Positions 32,108 through 41,388 of a stretch of 64,000 nt of DNA are shown piece after piece. Each line of letters begins with the position of its first letter. Within the stretch, counting starts at the first letter, position 1. The position numbers were made by a program, and so were the translations under genes. The notes beneath the pieces are model-generated. The model was given only the letters and a program-made list of their open reading frames with translations, had not been told where the DNA came from and made no database searches. The stretch comes from Pseudomonadales bacterium. GTDB lineage: Bacteria > Pseudomonadota > Gammaproteobacteria > Pseudomonadales > Azotimanducaceae. The stretch spans positions 124,001 through 188,000 of the forward strand of contig JANQPF010000022.1 of the NCBI GenBank assembly GCA_028285415.1, written 5' to 3'.

Positions 32108-34321
32108 CTAAAGGCTGTCGATCCACTCGCCGATCAGGTCGACGCCAACGTCGTCGACCACGTGTGTGGACAGCGGCGGCATGCGCTGGGCATCCAGTGC
32201 CTGCATTCTGAGCCAGAGAACGCTGCGTGCCTTGTCACCGCCGGCAATGATGCTCGCGTTGGTCACACCCAGATCCCCCGCGGACGGTGCAACGTCGACG
32301 GCGTTCATCGCAGCAACGGACACCCGTTCCCGCAGGTCCAGGGTGGTTGGCGCACCTCCCCCGGGCTGGTGGCACTGGCTGCAGTTGACGTCCAGATACG
32401 CACGCGCGCGATTTGCCACCGGTGCGGTGTCGTCATCGATTGCGGGGAAGCGTTTGTATTGATCCGCGTCGCCGATGTTCTGATCGAACATGCTGATGTT
32501 GTTCCAGCTGCGCAGCTGATTGTCGACCACCGAGCCGTAGTCGAAATTGCTGTTCAGCTGCGGCGTCTTCAGACCGAGCACAAAATCAGCCGCCTGGGTG
32601 TGGCAGACAATACAATCGGTCCTGCTTGGATAGTCGTATTGCTGCTGGCGCGTCCCGCCGCCAGCCTCGGTGATGGCGAGCATCTCCGTTTCCCGCCCTG
32701 TCAGCAGGGTGGCATCGGCACCGTTGCTGTCCCACCGGTACGTGAAGCCCTGCCATCCCTCGGTAGTGTGGAGGAGCAGGCGGGTCTCCAGACGGGTGCG
32801 GCTGGCTGGATTGTTTTCGTCCAAAGCAAGCTCGAAGTGCTTAGTAGCGACGGTGCCCACGGGGAAGGACCAGTTTTCGCTGCTGAAGTCGACGTTGTCG
32901 GCATCCGGAACGCCAACCCAGCGCCTTTTATACGTGTTATCGGACCAGAAGGGCTGGCCCGGGGTGTATTCGATGAGGCCGCTTGCGGGCTGCAGGTTGG
33001 CCAGGTTCGTGAAGATACCCGTGTCGGAGAGTTGCGTGGGCAGCTGTCCACCGCCGCCACCGCTCGCTTGCTCGAACTCCAGAATCTCCCCGTTAGTCGC
33101 TACGACAAGAAGCTCACCGTCGTTGGTCTCACCAAAACTCGTCATGCCCGCCTGGTCGAGCAGTTCTTCATTGTCGGTCACGGCCGAGCCATTCCACGTG
33201 ATCGCCCAGACCTTGCCGGTGACATAGTCGCCGTACAGATACCTGCCCAGGAGATCTGCGAAACGCGTCCCGCGATAGACATACCCACCGATGACGGCAA
33301 CGCCTTCGCTACGCGGATACTCATGGACGGGTGGGATAAACGCGGAGTCGGGAAGGGTATTGGCGCTATCGTCGAAACGGCTGGTACCTTCGAACACCCG
33401 CCACCCGTAGTTACCCCCCGCAGTGATCACGTCAATTTCTTCGAGTTCGTTTTGCCCGACGTCCCCCAGCCAGAGGTCACCGGTCTGGCGATCGAATGAA
33501 AAGCGGAACGGGTTGCGCAAGCCATAAGCCCAGATCTCGGGCAAAACTCCGGCTTCGCTCACGAATGGATTGTCGAGAGGCACGCGGTACGGTGTGCTGT
33601 CGTTCGGTGGGTGGACATCGAGACGCAGCATCGAACCGAGCAGATTGGAACGATCCTGAGCCGTATTCATCGGATCACCAGCGCTGCCGCCGTCGCCGAA
33701 CCCGATGTAAAGGTAGCCGTCCGGTCCGAAAGCCAGCATGCCGCCATTGTGGTTGGTGAATGGCTGTTCGACCTCCAGGATGATTTTCTCGGTCCCGGGA
33801 TCAACCCGGTCGGTGCCGGCGTTCCAGGTCATGCGCGAGATCACCGAGCGTCGCGGCGCATCCATGGAGTAATGCAAGTAAACGAATCGATTGACCGTAA
33901 AGTCGGGGTCAAACGCCAGGCCCAGCAATCCCTGCTCACCGCCTGAAACTATGCGTGCGGAGAGGTCCAGAACTTCCACGGTGGCTGTCGCGGTGCGGCT
34001 GTCGTCGAATGCGAAGATCCTGCCGCCCTGTTCCACGATGGCGATGCGGTTTTCGCCCGGCACGCCCGCGATGTAAAGCGCCTCGTTGAAGGCCAGGTTG
34101 GGGTAGGCGTTACTCAGCGCAAACGTGCCGCCGCCCGACCCACCGACAGGTAACGCAAAGCTTACGAGTGATGCACGTTGGGTCAAGCCGAATGGATCCG
34201 CCGGGGGTGGGTTGCCACCGCCGCCACCGCCCGTACCACCACCACCACCCCCTCCGCCGCACGCGGTCAGCAGGAGGAGGGTCAGGCAACTGGGGATAAA
34301 AGTGGAAAATCCGTTCAGCAT
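32108..34321 (-). CDS. lipoprotein sugar dehydrogenase (PQQ type) fused to c-type haem domain
   Basis: A 737-residue exported protein. The lipobox LLLTAC places the lipid at Cys21, followed by a glycine tract (22-36). A soluble glucose/sorbosone-dehydrogenase beta-propeller occupies about 45-430 (NHNGGMLAFGPDGYLYIGFGDGG, in part; LRNPFRFSFDRQTGDLWLGDVG, in part), where PQQ and calcium bind. The last 300 residues hold CIVCH (570-574) and CSQCH (647-651), with RMPPLS as possible axial Met region. Oxidation of an aldose or similar alcohol with direct electron transfer to haem is likely. It diverges from a crotonase 39 bp away. Confidence 0.87.
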   Translation of the reverse strand: MLNGFSTFIPSCLTLLLLTACGGGGGGGGTGGGGGGNPPPADPFGLTQRASLVSFALPVGGSGGGTFALSNAYPNLAFNEALYIAGVPGENRIAIVEQGGRIFAFDDSRTATATVEVLDLSARIVSGGEQGLLGLAFDPDFTVNRFVYLHYSMDAPRRSVISRMTWNAGTDRVDPGTEKIILEVEQPFTNHNGGMLAFGPDGYLYIGFGDGGSAGDPMNTAQDRSNLLGSMLRLDVHPPNDSTPYRVPLDNPFVSEAGVLPEIWAYGLRNPFRFSFDRQTGDLWLGDVGQNELEEIDVITAGGNYGWRVFEGTSRFDDSANTLPDSAFIPPVHEYPRSEGVAVIGGYVYRGTRFADLLGRYLYGDYVTGKVWAITWNGSAVTDNEELLDQAGMTSFGETNDGELLVVATNGEILEFEQASGGGGGQLPTQLSDTGIFTNLANLQPASGLIEYTPGQPFWSDNTYKRRWVGVPDADNVDFSSENWSFPVGTVATKHFELALDENNPASRTRLETRLLLHTTEGWQGFTYRWDSNGADATLLTGRETEMLAITEAGGGTRQQQYDYPSRTDCIVCHTQAADFVLGLKTPQLNSNFDYGSVVDNQLRSWNNISMFDQNIGDADQYKRFPAIDDDTAPVANRARAYLDVNCSQCHQPGGGAPTTLDLRERVSVAAMNAVDVAPSAGDLGVTNASIIAGGDKARSVLWLRMQALDAQRMPPLSTHVVDDVGVDLIGEWIDSL
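34214..34258 (-). repeat. poly-glycine coding microsatellite
   Basis: Fifteen codons encode eight glycines, one threonine and six glycines directly after the lipidated cysteine of the sugar dehydrogenase. The DNA is a run of GGC/GGT/GGG-like triplets and so is prone to slippage. A change by a number of bases not divisible by three would break the gene. Confidence 0.8.
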
Positions 34322-34360
34322 CGCGCGTTATACTCCCTGGTTTTTGAGGAGAAGGGCGGC

Positions 34361-35173
34361 GTGAGCACATTAACGTTTGAGACCATAAACGTCGAACGGG
34401 ACGATACTGTGGACTGGCTCACACTTAATCGACCGGAGGCTTTGAATGCGCTGAACACCCAGATGGTGACCGACCTGCGCACCTACTTTTCGTCGATGAT
34501 GGAGAATACCGACACGCGTGTGATTGTCATGCGTGGGGCGGGGCGCGCGTTCTGCGCGGGACTCGACATCAAACAGGCCGGCGGTGCCGATAGCGCCGGA
34601 CACCAGCCGGTGGGACAGGGCTGGGGTTTTCAGGGTTACCTGGCGGAGGTTTACCTGCTCATGCGCCGCTGCCCGCAGCCCATCATCAGCCTCATCCAGG
34701 GCCCCGCGTGCGGCGGCGGCTTCGCGTTCGTGCTGGCATCGGACATTCGCATTGCCGCGCAAAGCGCGCGGATGAATGCCGCCTTCATCCGCATTGGGCT
34801 GTCCGCATGTGACATGGGCACTTCCTATTTTTTGCCGCGTCTCGTGGGGACTGCGCTCGCCTCCGAGCTGATGCTGACCGGCCGGTTCATCAACGCGGAG
34901 CGCGCGCTTGCCACAGGGCTCGTGTCGGAGGTGGTGCGCGACGATCAGCTCCCGGATGCGGCGCAGGGTTATCTAAAAGACATGCTCACCACGTCACCCA
35001 TGGGGCTCAGACTGACCAAGGAAGGTCTCAATATGGCCATCGATGCGGGCAGCCTGGAGGCAGCGATGGCCATTGAGAATCGCAATCAGATTCTCTGCTC
35101 GCGCACTGAAGATGCGAAGGAGGGGATGCGCGCTTTCATCGAAAAGCGCGATCCCGTCTATACCGGCCGATAG
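34361..35173 (+). CDS. crotonase-family protein lacking both hydratase glutamates
   Basis: A 270-residue crotonase. The oxyanion-hole segments are RAFCAGLDIKQAG and GPACGGGFAFVLASD. Neither catalytic glutamate of the rat hydratase is present: the first position is Ala (GGGFAF) and the second lies in NAAFIRIGL. The family ending VYTGR is normal. An isomerase, decarboxylase or thioesterase-like reaction is thus more likely than hydration. GTG 34361 follows GAGGAGAAGG; the much longer upstream frame is the reverse side of the sugar dehydrogenase gene. The stop abuts the convergent membrane protein gene. Confidence 0.85.
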   Translation: MSTLTFETINVERDDTVDWLTLNRPEALNALNTQMVTDLRTYFSSMMENTDTRVIVMRGAGRAFCAGLDIKQAGGADSAGHQPVGQGWGFQGYLAEVYLLMRRCPQPIISLIQGPACGGGFAFVLASDIRIAAQSARMNAAFIRIGLSACDMGTSYFLPRLVGTALASELMLTGRFINAERALATGLVSEVVRDDQLPDAAQGYLKDMLTTSPMGLRLTKEGLNMAIDAGSLEAAMAIENRNQILCSRTEDAKEGMRAFIEKRDPVYTGR

Positions 35174-36964
35174 TCACTTCGGCAGAGTGTCGTCGTCGGC
35201 TCCGCTGGCTTCGCTGATGCGCTCAGCATCAACCGGCGGATGCGCGCCCGTGGGGGCATCGAGCTGCGCCCGGGTCTGCTGATTGACCTGAAAGATGCGC
35301 GATGCCGCCGCGAGATCCTGTTCGTTGTTGATGCTCGCAATGGCCTCCCGCCTGCGCATGAACTGCTGCAGGTCGTCCATGATGGCGGTGAGATCTTCTT
35401 CCGCTTTGTGCATTTCCAGGATGTAGCGCGCGAGCTCGAGGTTGTAGCGCCCGCTGGTGGCAAACGTTGAGCTGATGGCCCGGGTAGCGATGACCCAGGG
35501 CGTCATGGATGAACGCACAACCACGTTTTCGGAGCGTGTGCTGTCGTAAATGCTCGTGCCCGTTGAGAGCTTCGAGGCGGTATAAGTGCCGCGGCACTGG
35601 AAGTAAACGAGCAGCGATTCGAACTGCATCTCCGCCCAGAAGGCGTGGCTGAAATTCTGCAGCAGGCGGGCAAAAGCCCCGACAATGACGCCGTAGACGG
35701 CAAAGGAGGCAACCGCCGCCTCGCTTTGCGATTCCGGCGCAAGCCAGATGGCGGACAACGTTAGCGGCAGCTGGTAGATCAGCACCGCCAGCAGAACAAA
35801 AAGGGCCGCGCCGATGATCGTGGCGCTTGTTCGTGCGAGCTGGAAGACCTGGCTGACCGGCATGGGATGGAACACCGGCTGCGTCTCCTGGATCATCTCG
35901 CCGTCGAAGTCACCTTTGTCGTCGCTGCCCTGCTCAAAAAGTTTCGCTTCGAATCCCCGGTATATGCGGTTCGGCACTTCGCGGTAGCGGCGGTTTGCCA
36001 TCACGATGTTCTCGAAGTTGATGAAAATCTCCTGGGGATGAATGGATTCCTGCCAGTTGTCCCGATACTCCGCAACCTCGACCACCGGCTGTGCAAGATT
36101 GCTGCGTGCGGTGAGGAGGACAACGAAGAGGCCCGCGTTGACAGCGCCCATCAGCAGCAGCGTCAGCAGCTGCAGCCCGGCACTGAACGGCATCTCCGGC
36201 AACGGCACAATTTCCGTATGCACGAAGCTGAGCGCGACGGGCAGCATGATGGCGCCAATGATCCATAGCGTGAGCGTCATCACACCCGGCATCGATAGAC
36301 GATCTTCGCGCAACAGGCGCGCGAGCCTCGGACTCGACTGCCACCAGACGAAGAGCAGGTAGAGCAGGATCCCGAGACTCAGCCAGTCCATGACCGGGGT
36401 ATCGGTGACGTCGGTAATGCCCGTTGTGCCCGAAAACCAGGCCAGGGCGTAGGACATGCCGGCGATAAAAGTCTGGGTAATGGCGCGGGCGAGACGCTGT
36501 GCGAGGTTGCGGTACGCATAGGGCAGGAACAACAAACGGCGGAAGAGGGAGTGCACGAGGCGCGAAAACCAATCTTCAGGTTCGGCGAAGCTGATGTTCT
36601 GCCGTCCCTGCAGCATTTGTTCGAGCTGCTGGTCGGTGTAGACCACGGTGACGTCGGCTTTGTCTGCCTGACTCTTCTCACGGTTGATGGCGAGGTTAGC
36701 CGGGACGCTGCGCCCAACAAAAAAACGGAATGCCTGAAACAACCCTGCCCCCATGCGCAGGAGCGACCACATTACCAGCACACCGCCGACAATGCCGGTA
36801 AGCGCTGCGGTTTCGCGAGTGCCGTCTGCAACCAGAGCTTGGACCGACAGCAGCGCCAGGACGCCGAGCAACAGGATGGGTATGCCGCTGATCGCGCGGA
36901 TCAGGCCCTCGGTGCGAAACGGATTGGTGATGCCGAGATCTATCGAACCGTAGTCGAACGCCAT
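35174..36964 (-). CDS. large membrane protein of unknown family
   Basis: A 596-residue protein with at least seven hydrophobic segments, for example SGIPILLLGVLALLSVQAL, WLSLGILLYLLFVWW and AALFVLLAVLIYQLPLTLSA. A soluble middle part (VVEVAEYRDNWQESIHPQEIF) and a long C-terminal helical tail (YILEMHKAEEDLTAIMDDLQ) are also visible. I do not recognise the family. It is the third gene of a minus-strand set with a small lipoprotein and a two-helix membrane protein, spaced 18 and 34 bp. The set looks like an envelope complex. No enzymatic motif, Walker motif or transport signature is evident. Confidence 0.75.
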   Translation of the reverse strand: MAFDYGSIDLGITNPFRTEGLIRAISGIPILLLGVLALLSVQALVADGTRETAALTGIVGGVLVMWSLLRMGAGLFQAFRFFVGRSVPANLAINREKSQADKADVTVVYTDQQLEQMLQGRQNISFAEPEDWFSRLVHSLFRRLLFLPYAYRNLAQRLARAITQTFIAGMSYALAWFSGTTGITDVTDTPVMDWLSLGILLYLLFVWWQSSPRLARLLREDRLSMPGVMTLTLWIIGAIMLPVALSFVHTEIVPLPEMPFSAGLQLLTLLLMGAVNAGLFVVLLTARSNLAQPVVEVAEYRDNWQESIHPQEIFINFENIVMANRRYREVPNRIYRGFEAKLFEQGSDDKGDFDGEMIQETQPVFHPMPVSQVFQLARTSATIIGAALFVLLAVLIYQLPLTLSAIWLAPESQSEAAVASFAVYGVIVGAFARLLQNFSHAFWAEMQFESLLVYFQCRGTYTASKLSTGTSIYDSTRSENVVVRSSMTPWVIATRAISSTFATSGRYNLELARYILEMHKAEEDLTAIMDDLQQFMRRREAIASINNEQDLAAASRIFQVNQQTRAQLDAPTGAHPPVDAERISEASGADDDTLPK

Positions 36965-36982
36965 GGCGACTCTCCTTGCCCG

Positions 36983-37666
36983 TCAAACCGCAGTCGGTGA
37001 GGTATCAGCCTGAGCAGACGGCGCGGGTTCGTTTTCGAGCTGCGCTTTGAACTGCCTGAAGCGGCTGTCGGCTTTCACGCGGGTGGCGCGAATTGCCGCC
37101 AAGATGCTGCCGACGATCCACATGCAGATGCCGACGACAACCGCAACGATGACAAGGCCGAAGATCGCCGGGCCCAGGCCACCCTCACTGTCGAGCAGGA
37201 GCGAGAAGAACATCGGCACGCCGGTCACCGCCAGCACAATGAGCGTCGTCAGCCAGGGGAAAAGGTCGCTTCTGAGCGACTTGCCGTGATCGTACGTCTG
37301 GCGCGAGTTGTGGTTGTAAGCCTGGAAATAGGGACCACTCTGGCTGCGTCCCGATTTGATGAAAAAGAACGTGGCGCGCTGGCCTTCCCGGCACGGCACC
37401 AGAAAGTTCTCCGTCTGAATCAGGTGCTCGACTCCGTTGTCGTCGGTGAGAAAGATATCCTGGTAGTCAGTTGTCTCTGACGAGATCGAGCCACTCACCG
37501 GCGCGGTGTAGCCGGTGCCGTTGTTGCTATAACCACCGCCGCCGGAGACGCTGCCGCTGACTTCGGTTTTCGAGCGGGTCTCCGACGCTGTGACCGTGCC
37601 GGACCGTGCGAAGATCCGGTAGCTCAGTCCGAGCGCGTTGCCTGTCGTGATTTCTCTGGTGGACAT
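36983..37666 (-). CDS. two-helix membrane protein with glycine/serine-rich N-terminal region
   Basis: A 227-residue protein starting MSTREITTGNALGLSYRIFA, with GGAGGAG ahead of ATG 37666. Residues about 35-60 are rich in Gly, Ser and Thr (GSVSGGGGYSNNGTGY). A beta-rich domain follows (YQDIFLTDDNGVEHLIQTEN). Two transmembrane segments lie near 135-155 and 168-195, and the C-terminus is charged. No family recognised. Its place between the lipoprotein and the 596-residue membrane protein suggests a shared complex. A longer in-frame start at 37741 is less likely because it overlaps the lipoprotein gene. Confidence 0.7.
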   Translation of the reverse strand: MSTREITTGNALGLSYRIFARSGTVTASETRSKTEVSGSVSGGGGYSNNGTGYTAPVSGSISSETTDYQDIFLTDDNGVEHLIQTENFLVPCREGQRATFFFIKSGRSQSGPYFQAYNHNSRQTYDHGKSLRSDLFPWLTTLIVLAVTGVPMFFSLLLDSEGGLGPAIFGLVIVAVVVGICMWIVGSILAAIRATRVKADSRFRQFKAQLENEPAPSAQADTSPTAV

Positions 37667-37700
37667 GGTGTTTTCTCCTCCTGGATGTCTCTGGTGTCGT

Positions 37701-37979
37701 TCAAATGGACTGACGCTTGAGCACCTGACCGGTCGGGCCAATCAGCCGATCGTCCTGGCGGGCGAGCACCACGGTGCCTTGCGGCGTGGTGACGATGATG
37801 TCGTCGCCATGCGTCGTGTAGTCCGCCGCGACGGTGACTTCGAGCACGGTGATGAAAACGCGTCGGTCTGCCCGGAAGTCGTAAGCCGTTGTGCCGAGCT
37901 CATCGGCGTACACACCGCTGATGTCGCGGTAGCCGCATGCTGAGAGCAGCAGCAGGAGCAGAATCGATAAGGCTTTCAT
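37701..37979 (-). CDS. small lipoprotein, unknown
   Basis: A 92-residue lipoprotein starting MKALSILLLLLLSACGYRDI, with lipobox LLSAC and lipidated Cys15. The mature part is strand-rich (VYADELGTTAYDFRADRRVF ... IIVTTPQGTVVLARQDDRLI), with a repeat-like VT/VV pattern typical of small beta-sandwich lipoproteins. It is the first gene of the three-gene membrane module and diverges from the DNA-binding TPR protein. The function is unknown. Confidence 0.8.
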   Translation of the reverse strand: MKALSILLLLLLSACGYRDISGVYADELGTTAYDFRADRRVFITVLEVTVAADYTTHGDDIIVTTPQGTVVLARQDDRLIGPTGQVLKRQSI

Positions 37980-38113
37980 GTGTTCGGTCCATTGCCTCGA
38001 CGCCGCTCAATCTCGCCCGGAACGCGCTCCAGCGCATCGGCAGATAGCGGCAATTAGCGCGACTTAGGGTAATTTCTGGTTAAATCGGGCCAATTGGGGA
38101 GGTTTTCGGGCAG

Positions 38114-40102
38114 TTGGCAGAGCAGCAGACGAATCAACGCAAACGCGGGGTGCAGGCATCGCGCGCCAGGTTGACAGAGGCGTTGACGGCGGCGGGTCTG
38201 AAAACTCAGGCGGCACTTGCGGAACGTATTGCCGATCTCGAGGCGCTGGAGTCGGCGCCGAGAGACATGGTCAGTCGAGCCTTCCGCGAATTACCCGTTG
38301 AACCCACCTCGCTCGAGCGCATTGCCCGCGCGCTCGAGGTGCCGGCGCACACGTTTTACAAAACCGCTGACGAGCTGGCTGCGGAAACGCCTGCGAGCAA
38401 TCCGCCCCCATCGCGGCGACGGCGCGCCTGGGGCTTTGCCGGGCTGGCGGTCGCCGCCATCGTGGCGATGCTCGTCTGGTGGGTGGTTCCGGAACGTTCT
38501 GAAGTGGCCACGCCCGCATCAACGCCTGCGGCGCCCTTGAGCCTCGGCAAACTGCACGTCGTTGTGATGCCCGTCAGCGGCGATGACGACGGACGTATTG
38601 CCAGCGCCCTGCGGCATTTTCTCGAGCAAAACCACAAAGTGGCGAGCGCCACGGCCATGGCCGCCGTCAACGATTCCAACGTCAAACAGGTGGCGGATAC
38701 CCTGCGTGCGGACGTGGTGATTGATGGTGAGCTTGCGCTGCAGGGACGGCTTGCCGGTCTGACGCTCTTCGCCTATGTCGACGGCGTGCGTCAGCAGATC
38801 TGGGCGGAAAGTTTTGCGACCGTAGATTTGCCCGTATTGCCGGAAGCGTTTGCCGCAAGAGCCGGTCGGGCGCTTGGCTGGATGCTTCAGCCCGGCGAGA
38901 AACCGGTCGCCTACTTTCCGCTGGCACCGGTGCTGCAGGACTACCTGGCGGGGGAGCATCTGCTGGATCAGCCGGCCAACGAGCTCAACCTCAAACGCGC
39001 GCAGTCCCGGTTCGAAGCAGCGCTTCGTCAGGACGGCAACTTCGCGCTGGCGCATGCAGGACTCTGTGAGGCGCTGCTCGAGCAGCACTGGATGTTCGAG
39101 GAAGACCGCATGCTGCGGGATGCCTCCAGCGCCTGCTCACAGGCCCTGCTGCTCGATCCTGATCACCCGGTGGTTGCCAGCGCTCACGCCCATTTCTTGA
39201 GCCGCACAGGCCGCAATGATGAGGCGATAGTCATGTATGAATCCGTCAACGCGGCGCACCCGAGCCATGCTGCAGCCTTTGAAGGGCTCGCGGCGGCACT
39301 TCTTGACGGGTACCGGCAAAGCGCTGACGAGACGCTGCTGGCGCGCGCCAAGGTGGCCGCCCGGCGTGCGGCGGACGTGGACCCCACCATCTGGAAACCG
39401 CTTTTCAACCTCGCCAGCATGGAGTGGTTTTCCGGCAACAACGCAGCTGCAATTGCGGTGAGCGAAGAAGCGCTCCTGCGACAGGAAAACGAATATCTGC
39501 TCGGTAACCTGGGGACTTTCTACATCTGTCGCGGCAGCTTCGACAGAGCGCGCGCCGCCTATACCCGCGCGCAGGAGATTGCGCCGCAGTCGTACGTTGG
39601 TGATGAGTTTCTCGGCATGACGCACTACTTCCTCGGTAACTATGATGAGGCCGTGCGCCTGCGACGCCGTGCGATCGCCTCCATTGGTGATGGGGCGCCG
39701 GAAATCCACGAAATGTGGGGGCAGCTGGCGGATTCTCTGCGCATGAGCGGCGCTCAGGACGAAGCGGTTGCGGCTTATCAACGGGCGGCTGCAATTGCGG
39801 AGCGCGACTACCTGCAGGGCACGGCTCCCGTCGCGGACCGCGCGGCGCGTGCTTACTACTACACGGCGCTCGAGCAGTTGCAACCCGGCAGCGTGCCTGC
39901 GCACACCGAAGATGCGCTGAACGGCGAGCTTGACGAGATTGCCGCCGCCGTTGTCGAAGCAACCGCGCACCGTCGCATGGCGCAGATCTGGGTCATGCGC
40001 GGAGAGTTGGGCAAGGCCCGTGCTGCCGTGGCGCGGGCAACGACTAACTGCCCGGGTTACGGCATGCTGCCGGACTTTGCGGCACTGTCGGTGAGTCGGT
40101 GA
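38114..40102 (+). CDS. membrane-anchored helix-turn-helix protein with TPR repeats
   Basis: A 662-residue protein. Residues about 14-88 look like a lambda-repressor-type helix-turn-helix domain (RLTEALTAAGLKTQAALAER ... SLERIARALEVPAHTFY). One transmembrane segment follows at 105-125. The rest is a TolB/FlgO-like segment and TPR repeats, for example QSRFEAALRQDGNFALAHAG. The arrangement parallels the regulator at 4951-6948 but with a different DNA-binding fold. The TTG start has a distant GGAGG; an in-frame GTG at 38150 is an alternative. It diverges from the three-gene membrane module, which it might control. Confidence 0.8.
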   Translation: MAEQQTNQRKRGVQASRARLTEALTAAGLKTQAALAERIADLEALESAPRDMVSRAFRELPVEPTSLERIARALEVPAHTFYKTADELAAETPASNPPPSRRRRAWGFAGLAVAAIVAMLVWWVVPERSEVATPASTPAAPLSLGKLHVVVMPVSGDDDGRIASALRHFLEQNHKVASATAMAAVNDSNVKQVADTLRADVVIDGELALQGRLAGLTLFAYVDGVRQQIWAESFATVDLPVLPEAFAARAGRALGWMLQPGEKPVAYFPLAPVLQDYLAGEHLLDQPANELNLKRAQSRFEAALRQDGNFALAHAGLCEALLEQHWMFEEDRMLRDASSACSQALLLDPDHPVVASAHAHFLSRTGRNDEAIVMYESVNAAHPSHAAAFEGLAAALLDGYRQSADETLLARAKVAARRAADVDPTIWKPLFNLASMEWFSGNNAAAIAVSEEALLRQENEYLLGNLGTFYICRGSFDRARAAYTRAQEIAPQSYVGDEFLGMTHYFLGNYDEAVRLRRRAIASIGDGAPEIHEMWGQLADSLRMSGAQDEAVAAYQRAAAIAERDYLQGTAPVADRAARAYYYTALEQLQPGSVPAHTEDALNGELDEIAAAVVEATAHRRMAQIWVMRGELGKARAAVARATTNCPGYGMLPDFAALSVSR

Positions 40103-40112
40103 CCTGAGCGGG

Positions 40113-41291
40113 TTAATCCGGCAGCCCGAGCACCCGCTTGGCGATGATGTTGTACTGCACCTCGTTGGTGCCGCCGTAAATTGTGACGGCCCGATCGCGC
40201 AGCCATGAGCGGGTGGACTCCAGTTCGTCCTCGCTGAACGCCCCACCTTCCCAACCGAGCCCGGCGGTACCGCGCAACGTCGACTTCAACTGCGATCCTT
40301 CTTTCGCAAGGGTTGAACCGACCGCTTTGAAGATGGAGGTGGCGGCGCCCGGCGCGCCGGTTTCTTTGCTTTCGTCGAGCACGCGCTTGGTTGTCAGCGC
40401 CAGCGCACGCTCCTGGATGACCTGCTTGATGACGTCGTCACGGGTGCCGGTGTCGGCAATCCTGCCGTCTGCGTCCGTGCCGACGTACTCTTTCGCGATG
40501 CTCGCATAAACGTTGAGGGTGGCTTTTTTCTTTTTGGGCGCGCGACGCGTGGCGCCGTTGCGCTCGTATTGCAGGAGACGCTTGCCGACAGTCCAGCCTT
40601 TGTTGAGCTCGCCGATCAGATCTTCGCGACTGGCGACGGCGTTGTCGAGAAAGGTCTCGCAGAATGGTGACGAACCGGAAATGAGTTTGATCGGTTTGAC
40701 CGTGACGCCGGGCTGATCCATGGGCAGCAGCACGAAGCTGATGCCATCATGTTTCGGCGCTTCAGGGTCGGTCCGGACCAGCGCAAACATCCAGTTGGCG
40801 TGCTGTGCGCCGGAGGTCCAGATTTTCTGCCCGTTGATGATGAACTGGTCGCCTTCGAGCACCGCCTTGGTCTGCAGGCCCGCGAGATCGGAGCCGGCGC
40901 CCGGCTCGGAATAGCCCTGGCACCACTGAGCTTCACCCGTCACGATTTTCGGAATGTGGCGCTGGCGCTGGTCTTCGTTGCCCATCTCGAGAATGGTTGG
41001 TCCAATCATGGTGAGGCCCATGCCGGTCGCAGGCGGCAGTGCTTTGATCCGCGCCATCTCTTCGCCCAGGACGCGATTGTGGTCCTTGTCGAGACCGCCG
41101 CCGCCGTACTGGGTGGGCCACGTGGGCGCGGTCCAACCGCGTTCCGCTGCAGCGTCGCGCCACGCGAGCGCGTCATCGGTCCTGTAGATGTCGTACGCGT
41201 CTTCGAAGTGCACGGCACCCAGGCGCATGCTTTCCGGGCAGCTGTCTTGCAACCAGTCGCGGACTTCTTCGCGGAAGGTATCGATGCTCAT
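40113..41291 (-). CDS. acyl-CoA dehydrogenase
   Basis: A 392-residue flavoprotein. The FAD/substrate segments are CQGYSEPGAGSDLAGLQTKA in part and GQKIWTSGAQHANW. The C-terminal signature is TIYGGTNEVQYNIIAKRVLG. The N-terminal domain starts RDWLQDSCPESMRLG, and the size is standard. It desaturates an acyl-CoA ester and passes electrons to ETF. It lies downstream of the FBP-type zinc-finger gene on the same strand (97 bp gap) and convergent to the TPR regulator. A substrate cannot be assigned; similar enzymes act on branched or steroid side chains. Confidence 0.92.
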   Translation of the reverse strand: MSIDTFREEVRDWLQDSCPESMRLGAVHFEDAYDIYRTDDALAWRDAAAERGWTAPTWPTQYGGGGLDKDHNRVLGEEMARIKALPPATGMGLTMIGPTILEMGNEDQRQRHIPKIVTGEAQWCQGYSEPGAGSDLAGLQTKAVLEGDQFIINGQKIWTSGAQHANWMFALVRTDPEAPKHDGISFVLLPMDQPGVTVKPIKLISGSSPFCETFLDNAVASREDLIGELNKGWTVGKRLLQYERNGATRRAPKKKKATLNVYASIAKEYVGTDADGRIADTGTRDDVIKQVIQERALALTTKRVLDESKETGAPGAATSIFKAVGSTLAKEGSQLKSTLRGTAGLGWEGGAFSEDELESTRSWLRDRAVTIYGGTNEVQYNIIAKRVLGLPD

Positions 41292-41388
41292 CGCGTGGCT
41301 CCAGTTTGCGCAAACCGCTTATTATCGCTCATTGGCGATGGCGCATGCCACTTGGGTTGTGAGTGAAGTGTCTGACCGTCGCGTCGCG

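Noticed and set aside
32090-33499. 469-codon plus-strand open frame opposite the sugar dehydrogenase
   Set aside because: Antisense frame without domains; the minus strand encodes a clear dehydrogenase with haem motifs.
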